A stretch of DNA of 64,000 bases from JAQUCI01 sp034932685 (GCA_034932685.1 JAYFOM010000008.1:62001-126000); one strand, 5' to 3'. Shown: positions 1 to 9,232, counted from the first letter of the stretch. Numbers and translations: made by a program. The notes: generated by a model not told the origin, from the sequence alone.

Positions 1-520
1 AAGGATATGTTAGTGCTGCTATGGTATCAAAAATAAAAATTGCTGCCATCGCAAAAGCTATCTCTTGTTCTTTCGCTTTTATTATTCTTGCGATTGTCGC
101 AATAGCTGTTCCTCCACATATGGCTGTACCAGCTCCTACCAAAATTCCTTCATTATCACTAACACCTAATTTTTTACCAATCAATAAGGCGACAATAAAA
201 GAAAGCGTGATGTTAATGATTATTAACGGTAACGATTTGATGCCATCACCAAGAAAGTTGGTGAAACTTAATGTCCCACCAATAATGATAATACCCCAAC
301 TTAACATCTTCTTGCTTATTATATTGATGTTGTCAAAGAAACTTTGTGACATATCATTTTTAAAATTATAAATGATCATTGCTAAGATTAATGCCATCAT
401 AGGTGCACTTATATATGTTTTATGCCATAGCATGTTTTGTAAGTAACTTAATAAAGTGACAAAGCCACCAATTATAAGACTAACGCTGATTGCCAACAAT
501 AAACCCCTATCTTTTTTCAT
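1..520 (-). CDS. YeiH/UPF0324-family membrane protein, C-terminus outside window
   Basis: The ATG at 520 is preceded by a GAGG-type ribosome site, and the frame stays open to base 1, so about 173 N-terminal residues are visible and the C-terminus is missing. The protein has several membrane segments and a GAGTAICGGTAIATIAR stretch followed by an IFDTIAALTYP-like motif. That pattern is characteristic of the YeiH/UPF0324 family, often labelled putative sulfate exporter; substrate assignment in this family is weak. The plus-strand frame at 21-371 is its antisense shadow. Family call fairly sure, transport role an inference. Confidence 0.8.
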   Translation of the reverse strand, partial: MKKDRGLLLAISVSLIIGGFVTLLSYLQNMLWHKTYISAPMMALILAMIIYNFKNDMSQSFFDNINIISKKMLSWGIIIIGGTLSFTNFLGDGIKSLPLIIINITLSFIVALLIGKKLGVSDNEGILVGAGTAICGGTAIATIARIIKAKEQEIAFAMAAIFIFDTIAALTYP

Positions 521-697
521 TTACCATACCTCAACTCATTTTAATTTTTAATAACCTTTGTTTACTTTTTATACATCTTGTAAAGATCGTCTTAACTAAA
601 TGTTTCAATTACGCTAATGCTTAATATTATAACACAGATGATATTTGATGCCTTTAGTATAATTGCGTTTTGTTGTTTTTATGATTAGAGCCATATT

Positions 698-745
698 AAA
701 AGGAAAGCTTTTTAGAATGTATCACTCATATATTGCTTTCCTTTT
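698..745 (-). terminator. Hairpin terminator after the exported-protein gene
   Basis: An 11-bp perfect inverted repeat (AAAAGGAAAGC at 698-708 and GCTTTCCTTTT at 735-745) with a 26-base loop lies just downstream of the gene ending at 760. The T-rich arm could stop transcription in either direction. The loop is long for a classic terminator, so the call is moderate. The rest of 521-759 shows nothing else I can support. Confidence 0.5.
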
Positions 746-759
746 ATTTCTGTTATGTC

Positions 760-3700
760 TTAATTTTTATAAAGTATCGGATCATTTGGTATTTGTTTTG
801 TATCTGTTTCAAATGGTACAAACCCAAATGTTGCTTTGAAGAACAAACTAAACAAACCCGTAAAACTGGCAATAATATCTAGTTCTGCCACAAAGCCTTC
901 ACCTGTTTTTTCATTAGGTGTGATCAGAATGAGTTTGATTTTACCATCACCTGTCAAACTTACACGTTCATAGCTTTCAACTTGTTTACCTGCTTTAGGG
1001 TCAGGTGCTTGTTTAAACTGATTAAATGTCCAGTTAATACCTTCACCCATTAAGCCTTCCATAAGCTTCTTGAGTGCTTCAGAACGAGTAGCGATATCTT
1101 TTATCTGTAACAAGTTTTTCTCATCATAGAATAATTCATAATTATTCTTAAGATGCTTACCAACAAAACTACCGAACCATTTCTCAAACTTATCTTGAAC
1201 TGATTTGTTCTTCATAAGTTTTTCAAACTGTTTCATACCTGCCTTTTTCATCGCTTCAACAGTCAAGTCTTTGCCTGCGCCCATGATGGCATCAAAGACA
1301 TGATAGTTACCAGTTTGCTCAATATTGTCCTGAATATTCTTTGCGACTTTATAAACAAACCATCCTGCTAAACAAGAAGCGGCTTTCTTGATGCTTACAT
1401 TCTCACCTGTTGCTACTGCCATTAATAGGTTTTCAATCATGCCATCAATCTTTTTGATCGCATTGAGTTTCTCAACTCTTGATAAGAAATCCATCGACGC
1501 TAATTCTTGACCATCAATAACATCGGCTAATAATTCAGCGATAAACTCAACCGTCATCTCTTTAGCTGGTGTCAATATGATCTCACCATTGCCAGCATAT
1601 ATTGTCATTAGATAAGAGAATGCTTGATCACCTAACCATTTGATCCAATCCGCCCAATATTCTAAGTTTTCAAGTTTATTAGCTGTTTTTATCAACTCAT
1701 TGGCATCTTTGGTATAGTAATCAATGGCTTCTTCACATATCTGTTTGTTAATCAGACGTAATTCAGCAGCTGATAGTTTACTGCCATTTTTGCGTAGTTG
1801 CATCGCAACTTTTGTGCTAATGCCACCAACATTATTGATAATACGTCTCATCTTAGCTAATTCAGCTGCTCGCTCTTCAAGTGGTCCAGGACCAGTTCCC
1901 AATAATCGCATAGGTAAATCTAAACTATATGATTCACCATTATAATCACAACCAATCGGCAATGTCAGCCAGTATGGTTTATCTAAATCCTCAACAAGTG
2001 TATTCAGTGGTTTAAAATCATAACGCTTTAAATTGCTTTCAACTGGTACGATTTCATATTTAAACTTCTCTGCCAGATTGACTGTTCTTTGATCAAGACC
2101 TTTTAAAGCGTTGAAATTAGGATTAAACTTATCTTTTTTTACTTCGATTACCTTAAAGCCTGTTTCATCTTTTTCTTTGACAACTAGTCTTAGATTAAAT
2201 CTAGTTGGCCTGATACTTGCTTGCTCATCACTTGTGTCTTCATTGAACGTCATTACTTCAAACTTATCATCTTTGATTGAAGTATTAGCGATACTCAACC
2301 CTTCAGGGAAGATATTAACCCTTACGATCGTCTCTGCTTGTTCTTTTTCATTTTCAGCTTTAATTCTGACAAAACTGTCAAGCTTTTCAATGATCAATCG
2401 ATCAGGCTTTATACTTTGATTTTTCACTTTAAGTTGATAACGTTCTGTATCTGTTTTTTCATACTCAGCTATAAACATCGCATTATCAGCCAATGTTAAG
2501 TTAATCTTCGTTGGTGGTTCAATAAAATCTTTAGGAATAAATTGGGTAGTGTAGGTTTCATTATCGCCATATAACATATTAATAGTCATGTCTAGATAAT
2601 CACCACGTTTTAAAAATTCAAGATATGGCTTACCTATGATCCTAAACGTGACATTATTGGTAAAGCTGCCTTGATTGCCTGAAAAACGGATCGCGATTTC
2701 TCCTGTATCTGGTTTTGCAGTATTATCTTTATCAGCAGCGTAAACAAGTGCTCCCATATAATTATCAACTAAGCGACAATCATCTACTTGTAAAAACCTT
2801 TTGCCAGTTATATTTATCATTGCGGTTAAATCTGGTCGATCAATTTCTTCTTTGTTTGCACTGATCTCTACAATGCGAGCATAAACCGTAACTGGTGCTG
2901 CACCAATACGAATGGCATCACCAAAGTCTTTTCTTAATAACATGCGATAAGTACTTGTGTTTTCTTTCTTCTCTTCACTACTATCATTACCACTACCACC
3001 ACTTCCTGCAGCTACGGCCGCCGCTGCAGCTGATGTTGCTAAGATGGCAATTATCACAGCTTCTGGTATTGTAACACCTGTTTCACCTTGCGTATGACTT
3101 GCGTCTGTATCAATCTCATCACTGACATTCTTATCATCGCTTTCAGTTTCAGCAGGCACTAGTTCTTTTCCGATTTCTCCTTCATATAAGCGAGTTCTTT
3201 TGATGTCAAAGCTAACGTCTGTTACCTCAGCTAGAAACTCATCAAACTTCGCAAGCAGAACATTATTCCACCAGTCTTCTTCCATTTGATAGTAAATTTC
3301 CCATTGTTCTGCATAACCTTCACCCATACCACCGCCAGTAATACGATATTCAAGATTTACATTATAGTGATACATGAAAGTACTAACTAGATTTGTATCA
3401 TCGATCAAAACATATACATCTAATTCATATGATGAACGATAAAACTCTTTAGGATTCTCTTTAAAGGTTCTACTACCAATTTCACGTACTAACGCTGGTT
3501 GTCCATGCAATGTTGTTTCTTGATGGACAAGCCCAATTGTTGTTCGTCTTGCGACAACATCTTCCCAACTCTCACTAACAATTTGAATTCTATTTTCAGC
3601 GCTTATGATAGCTTCACCAACAATTTTGGAACTACTACCGTTAATAGTGAAATCATGCTGTAACCTTTCTTGAAGATACTCTTTGACCAGTTGATCATCG

Positions 3701-3966
3701 GCAGGATAATTAACCATAATGCGATCAATATGAACCATTGGTCCATCATTAACAACCGGACCGGCAATAATGCGATCAAATGGATACCCTGATGCTTCAT
3801 AATCATATGGCATATATTCATATAATCTTTTACCCTTGATTGGATAATCCTTAGTTGAAAAAGCTTGCGGATAAACATCTTTATTAATAGTTAAAGCAAA
3901 AACTGAGGTAAAAGTGAATGAAAAAAATAATAAAGCAAAACATAAGGTCGCTAGAATCTTTCTCAT
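760..3966 (-). CDS. Large exported protein of unknown function
   Basis: 1068 aa. I do not recognise the family. Residues 1-25 look like a signal peptide (charged start, long hydrophobic core, SVFA-type cleavage site). A globular region runs to about 270, followed by an acidic Ser/Thr-rich linker (about 275-298), a hydrophobic Ala-rich segment (about 299-322, TSAAAAAVAAGSGG) that may be a second membrane anchor, a probably beta-rich region, and a helical C-terminal half. The ATG overlaps the stop of the upstream membrane-protein gene (ATGA, 3963-3966), indicating translational coupling. The pair probably forms a cell-envelope complex, which is inference from coupling and topology only. Confidence 0.6.
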   Translation of the reverse strand: MRKILATLCFALLFFSFTFTSVFALTINKDVYPQAFSTKDYPIKGKRLYEYMPYDYEASGYPFDRIIAGPVVNDGPMVHIDRIMVNYPADDQLVKEYLQERLQHDFTINGSSSKIVGEAIISAENRIQIVSESWEDVVARRTTIGLVHQETTLHGQPALVREIGSRTFKENPKEFYRSSYELDVYVLIDDTNLVSTFMYHYNVNLEYRITGGGMGEGYAEQWEIYYQMEEDWWNNVLLAKFDEFLAEVTDVSFDIKRTRLYEGEIGKELVPAETESDDKNVSDEIDTDASHTQGETGVTIPEAVIIAILATSAAAAAVAAGSGGSGNDSSEEKKENTSTYRMLLRKDFGDAIRIGAAPVTVYARIVEISANKEEIDRPDLTAMINITGKRFLQVDDCRLVDNYMGALVYAADKDNTAKPDTGEIAIRFSGNQGSFTNNVTFRIIGKPYLEFLKRGDYLDMTINMLYGDNETYTTQFIPKDFIEPPTKINLTLADNAMFIAEYEKTDTERYQLKVKNQSIKPDRLIIEKLDSFVRIKAENEKEQAETIVRVNIFPEGLSIANTSIKDDKFEVMTFNEDTSDEQASIRPTRFNLRLVVKEKDETGFKVIEVKKDKFNPNFNALKGLDQRTVNLAEKFKYEIVPVESNLKRYDFKPLNTLVEDLDKPYWLTLPIGCDYNGESYSLDLPMRLLGTGPGPLEERAAELAKMRRIINNVGGISTKVAMQLRKNGSKLSAAELRLINKQICEEAIDYYTKDANELIKTANKLENLEYWADWIKWLGDQAFSYLMTIYAGNGEIILTPAKEMTVEFIAELLADVIDGQELASMDFLSRVEKLNAIKKIDGMIENLLMAVATGENVSIKKAASCLAGWFVYKVAKNIQDNIEQTGNYHVFDAIMGAGKDLTVEAMKKAGMKQFEKLMKNKSVQDKFEKWFGSFVGKHLKNNYELFYDEKNLLQIKDIATRSEALKKLMEGLMGEGINWTFNQFKQAPDPKAGKQVESYERVSLTGDGKIKLILITPNEKTGEGFVAELDIIASFTGLFSLFFKATFGFVPFETDTKQIPNDPILYKN

Positions 3967-4778
3967 TTTTTTACCTCCTGTTTTTTGCTTGTTAGCTGTA
4001 AAGTGATTGCTAAAACAAGTAATGCTATACCAATAATATACCCTCCATAAGCGATATTAAGTAAACTTATCATAGTTGCTAGCGCAAAACCAAATGTCCA
4101 GCCACTCTTTAAGATAATAAGATCATCTTGATTAATTGGTTTGATGAAATTAAACATCGATCTTAATAGATCGCTTAAAAATCCACTGCTTTGATTGAGT
4201 GATCTTAATGCTAAGACCAAAAAAGCGATACCTGCCATTGAGTTGTCGATTGTTGTTGTTTTAACTGTTAGATTATAGATAATAAGCGCAACAGATATCA
4301 TCATCCATAATAATGGATTAGCGACATTTTTAAGGTTCACACTTTTCATAAGCGTTGTGATTGATTTGGTAGCGTTGGATAATAAACTCTTATCAAAAGC
4401 CACAAGCGATATCGCATACGCAAAAACACCCTTACCGATAACGCCAGCCATCTTGTTTAGGATATTACCACCAAGACCTCCTTGAGCAAAACTTAACCAA
4501 GAAATAAAACTAATCCCAGCTACGTTAAATCCTAATGCTGGTAGTATTGATGCTAATAACCATAATACTGCTAAAATCAATACTAAAATCAAGCGTTTTT
4601 TATCTTTGATAATGTTAGTAATATTGTTGAAAAGCTGTTTAAAACCACTAAATAGTGTCCCTAACACCCCATTGGTTATTGATGAAGATGATGGTATTAG
4701 CTCTTGCGGCAAAACATCTTCAAACTGTTTTGAAGATAAAAACCCTAAACTAGTCGGTTCGCTTGTTTTCTCACTCAT
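3963..4778 (-). CDS. Polytopic membrane protein of unknown function
   Basis: 271 aa with a cytoplasmic-looking Ser-rich N-terminus (residues 1-60) and about six hydrophobic segments from residue 65 on (for example LILVLILAVLWLLASILPAL and ALLVLAITLQLT). It ends in a Lys-rich tail. No catalytic motif or transporter signature was recognised. Its stop overlaps the start of the following exported-protein gene by four bases, so the two are almost certainly one operon. A candidate promoter lies about 150 bases upstream at 4927-4955. Confidence 0.6.
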   Translation of the reverse strand: MSEKTSEPTSLGFLSSKQFEDVLPQELIPSSSSITNGVLGTLFSGFKQLFNNITNIIKDKKRLILVLILAVLWLLASILPALGFNVAGISFISWLSFAQGGLGGNILNKMAGVIGKGVFAYAISLVAFDKSLLSNATKSITTLMKSVNLKNVANPLLWMMISVALIIYNLTVKTTTIDNSMAGIAFLVLALRSLNQSSGFLSDLLRSMFNFIKPINQDDLIILKSGWTFGFALATMISLLNIAYGGYIIGIALLVLAITLQLTSKKQEVKK

Positions 4779-4926
4779 TTTTCTCTCTCCTTATATTCGA
4801 TAATCAATGATTATTTAAGCCCTTATTCAAATAAAAGTCCTCAAGAAAAAAGGAGATGTTATTGCATTATAATTTAGTAATATATAAAAAGCGCACATGC
4901 GTTGCTATAATAATATTTCTAATTTT

Positions 4927-4955
4927 ATTATAGATTAAAGAATATATAAAAACAA
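4927..4955 (-). promoter_or_regulatory. Candidate promoter for the membrane/exported protein pair
   Basis: On the minus strand a TATAAT (4927-4932) sits 17 bp downstream of TTGTTT (4950-4955). The -10 is perfect and the -35 keeps only the TTG core. It lies between the pgm terminator and the two-gene unit ending at 760, leaving a leader of roughly 140 bases. Confidence 0.4.
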
Positions 4956-4961
4956 TAAAGT

Positions 4962-4992
4962 AAAAAAACATATCTGCGTTTTAACAGATATG
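4962..4992 (-). terminator. Rho-independent terminator of pgm
   Basis: CATATCTG (4969-4976) and CAGATATG (4985-4992) form a perfect 8-bp stem with an 8-base loop. On the minus strand this is followed by seven T residues (4962-4968). It begins directly after the stop codon of the phosphoglucomutase gene. Confidence 0.85.
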
Positions 4993-6684
4993 TTATTTAG
5001 TCTTTAATATTTCTGACATCGCTTTTTTAAGATGTTTCTCTTTTTGTACTAATGAAAATTCATCTTTTCCAGCTATACAGTAATATATCTTGCATTTAGG
5101 TTCAGTGCCTGATGGTCTAATGGCAATCCAACTACCATCAGCTAAGAAATATTTCAAAACATCAGCTTGTGGTAAGGTTAGTTGTTCATTCTTATAGAGC
5201 TCATAAGCTTTTTGTTCATAGTAATCTTCAAATCTAATAACCCCTAACTCACCAATTTTTCTTAAAGGAAACTCACGTAGTGTTGCCATTAGGTTTTTGA
5301 TCATCTCAGCACCTTGTGCACCTTCACCATTGATTGACACTTGACTTTCTTGATACCAGCCATGTTTTTGATATAACTCAAGCAAAACATCGTAAAGTGT
5401 CTTGTTGAAGTACTTGTAATAAGCAGCTGCCTCCGCAATCATCAAGCTTGCTTGCACTGCATCTTTATCGCGCACAAAATCACTTATTAGATAACCATAG
5501 CTTTCTTCATAGCCAAAGATAAACTGAAATGCTTTTGTTTTTTCATAATGAGCGATCCTATCGCCGATATATTTGAATCCAGTTAAGGTTTTTTCAGTCT
5601 TAACATTATAACTATCAGCTATCTTTTCTCCCAGATCCCCGGTCACTATAGTGTTAAACATGATTGGTTTTTCTGGCATTGTTTGATTCTTTAAGTTTTG
5701 TGAGAAAATATATTCAAGCAAGACCGCAGCTGTTTGATTGCCAGTCATTAAGATATAATCATCATTTTGTCTTATCGCTATCCCAATTCGATCAGCGTCA
5801 GGGTCGGTTGATAAAACAATATCTGCTTTATTCTCTTTAGCATACTGTAGTGCTAACTCATACGCTTCCTTTTGTTCAGGATTAGGTGTTTTAGTGTTGC
5901 TAAAAGCTGGATCGGGTTGACTTTGCTCATTCACTGTTATGTAATCATATCCTGCGGCGGTAAAGACTGCTTCAACCGGTTTTAGTGCCGTTCCGTGTTG
6001 AGGGGTAAAGACAATCTTTAGATTGCTTTTATCAATTAGCGGATTTAATTGAATCTTTAATACTTCATTTACATATGGAATATCAACTTCGCTGCTTATG
6101 GTATTAATGAGTTTTTCCTGTTCAGCATTTAAATTTATCTTGATATCTAATTCGTTTTTAATTGCTTTGATGGTTGGAATTATCTTATCTACATACTCCG
6201 GTATCATCTGACAACCATTAGCGTCATATATCTTATAGCCATTATATTCTTTAGGATTATGAGAGGCGGTGATAACAATACCACTAAAACATTTAAGATA
6301 TCTTATCGCAAAAGATAGTTCGGGTGTAGGTCTCAGACTGTCAAAAACATATGATTTGATATTATGCATTGCTAAGACACGAGCTGATTCATAAGCGAAC
6401 TCTTTTGATTTATAACGATTGTCATAGGCAATAGCAACTCCCTGCTCACACGCCAATTGCCCACAAGCGCTAATAAAAGCCGCTAGCCCCATGTTAGCTT
6501 TCCTAACAGTATAAATATTCATACGATTACAACCAGCCCCTAAAAGCCCTCGCATGCCCGCTGTGCCAAACTCAAGATCAGTATAAAAAGCATCATGTTT
6601 CATTTCTTCACTCATTAATTGAAGTTCTTGTCTTAACTCTTCATCAAGATCAGAGTGATTTAACCATTGATTATATTTATCCAT
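4993..6684 (-). CDS. pgcA: Phosphoglucomutase/phosphomannomutase
   Basis: 563 aa, the length usual for alpha-D-phosphohexomutases of this type. The phosphoserine loop TASHNPKEYNGYK is at about 139-151 (Ser about 141), the metal-binding DPDADRIG at about 294-301, a sugar-binding GYEESYGY near 392, and the phosphate-binding RPSGTEPK near 524-530. It interconverts glucose-1-P and glucose-6-P (or mannose equivalents) in the cytoplasm, feeding envelope glycan precursors. The start has an AGAGGA site. It follows ptsH with a terminator in between, so part of its expression may be readthrough. The pgcA symbol is by similarity; sugar preference is not visible. Confidence 0.9.
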   Translation of the reverse strand: MDKYNQWLNHSDLDEELRQELQLMSEEMKHDAFYTDLEFGTAGMRGLLGAGCNRMNIYTVRKANMGLAAFISACGQLACEQGVAIAYDNRYKSKEFAYESARVLAMHNIKSYVFDSLRPTPELSFAIRYLKCFSGIVITASHNPKEYNGYKIYDANGCQMIPEYVDKIIPTIKAIKNELDIKINLNAEQEKLINTISSEVDIPYVNEVLKIQLNPLIDKSNLKIVFTPQHGTALKPVEAVFTAAGYDYITVNEQSQPDPAFSNTKTPNPEQKEAYELALQYAKENKADIVLSTDPDADRIGIAIRQNDDYILMTGNQTAAVLLEYIFSQNLKNQTMPEKPIMFNTIVTGDLGEKIADSYNVKTEKTLTGFKYIGDRIAHYEKTKAFQFIFGYEESYGYLISDFVRDKDAVQASLMIAEAAAYYKYFNKTLYDVLLELYQKHGWYQESQVSINGEGAQGAEMIKNLMATLREFPLRKIGELGVIRFEDYYEQKAYELYKNEQLTLPQADVLKYFLADGSWIAIRPSGTEPKCKIYYCIAGKDEFSLVQKEKHLKKAMSEILKTK

Positions 6685-6705
6685 TATTTTCCTCTTTTAT
6701 TTACT

Positions 6706-6728
6706 AAAAAGAAGATGTAAACATCTTC
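6706..6728 (-). terminator. Terminator or attenuator between ptsH and pgm
   Basis: GAAGATGT (6711-6718) and ACATCTTC (6721-6728) form an 8-bp stem with a 2-base loop, followed on the minus strand by five T residues. It lies only about 20 bases upstream of the pgm start, leaving little room for a separate promoter. Confidence 0.75.
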
Positions 6729-6750
6729 AATTCTTAGTTAGTTATTTTTC

Positions 6751-7017
6751 TTATGCGATAACTTTTTGCGTTCTTAATACTTCTTCAATAGAAGCAATCG
6801 CTACATCTTCGTCTTCGCCTTCACATCTGATCGTCACTTCTGATTGTGTCGGGATACCCAATGACATAACTCCCATTATTGACTTCATATTAACTGAACG
6901 TCCCTTAAATGATACAGTAACATCACATTTAAACTTGCTAGCCGCATTAACAGCGACAGTAGCAGGACGTGCATGTAATCCTACAGGGTCAATTACAAAA
7001 GCGGATATTTCTTTCAT
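6751..7017 (-). CDS. ptsH: Phosphocarrier protein HPr
   Basis: 88 aa, the normal HPr size. The active-site His lies in GLHARPA (His about 15), and the regulatory Ser in MKSIMGVMSL (Ser about 46), the HPr-kinase target in Bacillota. HPr relays phosphate from enzyme I to the PTS permeases, such as the mannose-family system at 61.4-63.5 kb. ptsI is not adjacent, which is unusual for Bacillota. Strong GGAGGT ribosome site 7 bases before the ATG. A good promoter overlapped by a long inverted repeat precedes it at 7042-7078. Confidence 0.97.
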   Translation of the reverse strand: MKEISAFVIDPVGLHARPATVAVNAASKFKCDVTVSFKGRSVNMKSIMGVMSLGIPTQSEVTIRCEGEDEDVAIASIEEVLRTQKVIA

Positions 7018-7041
7018 CCTTATACCTCCCGTTCTTTATTT

Positions 7042-7078
7042 ATTCTATCTTATTTGATAGACCATATCAAGATAAGAT
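7042..7078 (-). promoter_or_regulatory. ptsH promoter overlapped by a 32-bp inverted repeat
   Basis: Minus strand: -35 TTGATA (7065-7070), 17-bp spacer, -10 TAGAAT (7042-7047). An inverted repeat with arms at 7047-7059 and 7065-7078 (one base bulged) covers the -35, the spacer and the edge of the -10. This is typical of a repressor operator. No regulator can be named. Confidence 0.65.
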
Positions 7079-7103
7079 TATCATATAACAATCTGTTTGC
7101 CAA

Positions 7104-7628
7104 TTACTTACTAACTAAAATGTCTTTAACTTGATTTATATTTACTGCTCTTAAAATCATTGTATCAGCTGTATAAAGCGGCTTGCTTTTATTATGCTTA
7201 CGCAACTTCTTTAGATCTGTTTCTTCCTTTGGGTTTATGATAATGTCATATGTGTTACCCAAGATTTTTTCTGTTATCGTGCGATATATCTTACTTAGAT
7301 ATATTTCCTTAATAATTTCATTGTTTTTATTTACCGCCACCACTCTAACATTAGTGATATAGTATCTTTCATTATTACGACTTTTCAAACCATTAATGAA
7401 ACTAAATATATAAATAAAGATACCAATTCCCGTTATCAATAACACAATCAAAAACAACGGATAAAAACTAGGTATTGAAGTCATTACATAAAAGAAAAAC
7501 CATGTAATGACAATTCCCGCAATGATCCCCAACAACAAGATCTGATTTTGTTTACGTTTTTGATTTAGTACATTAATGATCAACTCTTGTTTTACTTCTT
7601 CTTTTGGATTTAGTTCGTACTTTTTCAT
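7104..7628 (-). CDS. Small two-helix membrane protein with PH-like tail
   Basis: 174 aa. A charged N-terminus (1-28) is followed by two hydrophobic segments (about 30-50 and 57-79), then a beta-rich C-terminal part beginning with YYITNVRVVAVN. This layout matches the bacterial PH-domain-like membrane proteins of Bacillota. No enzyme motif was found. GAGGT ribosome site before the ATG. An extended -10 promoter (TGGTATAAT) lies about 30 bases upstream, so it is probably transcribed on its own after rlmH. Function unknown. Confidence 0.6.
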   Translation of the reverse strand: MKKYELNPKEEVKQELIINVLNQKRKQNQILLLGIIAGIVITWFFFYVMTSIPSFYPLFLIVLLITGIGIFIYIFSFINGLKSRNNERYYITNVRVVAVNKNNEIIKEIYLSKIYRTITEKILGNTYDIIINPKEETDLKKLRKHNKSKPLYTADTMILRAVNINQVKDILVSK

Positions 7629-7657
7629 CTTCTACCTCAATAAATATGGTCTTTTGT

Positions 7658-7666
7658 ATTATACCA
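7658..7666 (-). promoter_or_regulatory. Extended -10 promoter for the PH-like membrane protein
   Basis: TATAAT (7658-7663, minus strand) preceded by TGG makes an extended -10. The -35 region is poor. It lies between rlmH and the gene starting at 7628. Confidence 0.5.
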
Positions 7667-7688
7667 TAAACGTTAGTTTTCGATAAAA

Positions 7689-8165
7689 CTATTTATGATA
7701 TGTTTCGTTATTGTTTATCTTAAAACACCGATAAAGCTGTTCAAGCACTAATAGCCTAGCATGTTGGTGGGTAAATGTTAAATCTGATAGTTTCAAGCGC
7801 CAGTTAGCTCTTTTTATCACTTCTTCACTTACACCAAGCGAGCCCCCAATTACAAATGTAATATCTCCTGTTTGATAAGTGAATACGCTGTCTATCTTTT
7901 TAGCAAGCGTTATAGAATCAACCATCTCTCCTTTAAGATCAAGTAAGATTACATACTCTTTCTCTTTGATTTGATTTAGGATTCTGGTAGCCTCAAGCGT
8001 TAATACCCGTTGTTTGAGCGCTTCAACTTCACTATTCACTATCTCTTCATCATTGACCTCAACAATTGTGAGTTTGACATAACCGCTTAATCTTTTTTGA
8101 TATTCAGCAATCAAAGCACTTAGTGCTTTTTCCTTGATCTTACCAACCGCAACTACCTTAATCAT
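7689..8165 (-). CDS. rlmH: 23S rRNA pseudouridine-1915 N3-methyltransferase RlmH
   Basis: 158 aa, the full size of this SPOUT methyltransferase. Recognisable are the start IKVVAVGKIKEKAL, the SAM-knot region FVIGGSLGVSEEV (about 105-117) and the C-terminal LTFTHQHARLLVLEQLYR, ending in the conserved YH-K-like tail. It methylates the pseudouridine of helix 69 on assembled ribosomes. The start overlaps the stop of the HtrA-type gene (ATGA, 8162-8165). The walJ-htrA-rlmH order is the same as in Bacillus subtilis. Confidence 0.95.
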   Translation of the reverse strand: MIKVVAVGKIKEKALSALIAEYQKRLSGYVKLTIVEVNDEEIVNSEVEALKQRVLTLEATRILNQIKEKEYVILLDLKGEMVDSITLAKKIDSVFTYQTGDITFVIGGSLGVSEEVIKRANWRLKLSDLTFTHQHARLLVLEQLYRCFKINNNETYHK

Positions 8166-9232
8166 CTTAATGTCACATTAACACTAACGATGACATCATT
8201 ACGGACATATGTTACCTCAATGACATCGTCTCGTATTTTGGTCACTAAATAGTTTCTGATATCTTTATTACTAAGCATCTTTCTACCATCAATCTGCGTG
8301 ATCACATCACCTTTAACTAACCCAGCAAGATCTGCTGGTTGTTGATCAAAAACACTGGTTATCAAGACCCCTTCAATATCTAACTTAATTTGATAGTAAC
8401 TCTTCAAATATACTGGGATTTCACTTAGATCTTTTAAAGAAACTCCCATTGTTGTACGATTGACCTCACCATTAGTTAATATCTGATTAACGATTGTTTT
8501 AACTTCATTAATTGGAACCGCAAATCCAAAACCATCAAAAGTAGCGGCCGTTAGTCTGCTTGATGTAATACCAATCAGTTCACCTGCCATATTAACTACC
8601 GCTGCACCACTATTACTACTATAAACCTGCGTTGCAAGTTGTAATAACAATAGTTCCCAATCAGCGTTTTCATCATTGTTGATGTCTTTCAATAAAACTT
8701 TATCTTTGCTAGACAATATTGTTATCGCATATGATCCAGCATATTGTTCGCCACTTGGATTACTGATCATTACAACCCATTCACCCGTTTTACTAACAGC
8801 TGAATCTCCTAACACAAAAGCTTCAACATTGAAGTCTGGTTTAACTCTTAATACTACAAGATCACTTACCGGATCTTTGCCAACCAGTTCAGCCTCAAGC
8901 ACGATATCATTGACAAAAGTGACATAGATCGTACCACTATTGCTTAGTATGTGATTGTTGGTCACAATAATCACTTCTTCACTATTAGCGCCATAAATAA
9001 CGCCACTACCATTGATCGCAGAGTAGCTTGAACGGCTAGTGATCCCAACCACTTTCGCTGCTGTTTTACTTACTACCTCGGTTATATCGGTATCAAACTC
9101 AGTTACTGATTGTTTGATCAAACTATCGCCACTAATTGATTTAGCCAAATTATTCACTCTAACAAGTTGATAAGTCAAAACAACATTCCAAATGAGTAAA
9201 CCAGCTATTACTACCATCAATAGTTTCTTCAT
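8162..9232 (-). CDS. htrA: HtrA/DegP-type membrane-anchored serine protease
   Basis: 356 aa from the second of two adjacent ATGs (9235 and 9232), chosen because the GGAGG site is then 6 bases away. There is an N-terminal signal anchor (about 5-25), a trypsin-like domain with His in VTNNHI, Asp in DPVSDLVVLRV and Ser in SNSGAAV, and a C-terminal PDZ domain (about 265-356, GVLITSVFDQQPADLAGLVK). The usual GNSGG at the nucleophile has changed to SNSGA, keeping the Ser but altering the oxyanion loop. Extracytoplasmic protein quality control is the family role. Coupled to walJ and rlmH by ATGA-type overlaps. Confidence 0.88.
   Translation of the reverse strand: MKKLLMVVIAGLLIWNVVLTYQLVRVNNLAKSISGDSLIKQSVTEFDTDITEVVSKTAAKVVGITSRSSYSAINGSGVIYGANSEEVIIVTNNHILSNSGTIYVTFVNDIVLEAELVGKDPVSDLVVLRVKPDFNVEAFVLGDSAVSKTGEWVVMISNPSGEQYAGSYAITILSSKDKVLLKDINNDENADWELLLLQLATQVYSSNSGAAVVNMAGELIGITSSRLTAATFDGFGFAVPINEVKTIVNQILTNGEVNRTTMGVSLKDLSEIPVYLKSYYQIKLDIEGVLITSVFDQQPADLAGLVKGDVITQIDGRKMLSNKDIRNYLVTKIRDDVIEVTYVRNDVIVSVNVTLR

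Noticed and set aside
21..371. 116-codon plus-strand frame
   Set aside because: Antisense shadow of the YeiH-type membrane protein, which has a ribosome site and conserved motifs.
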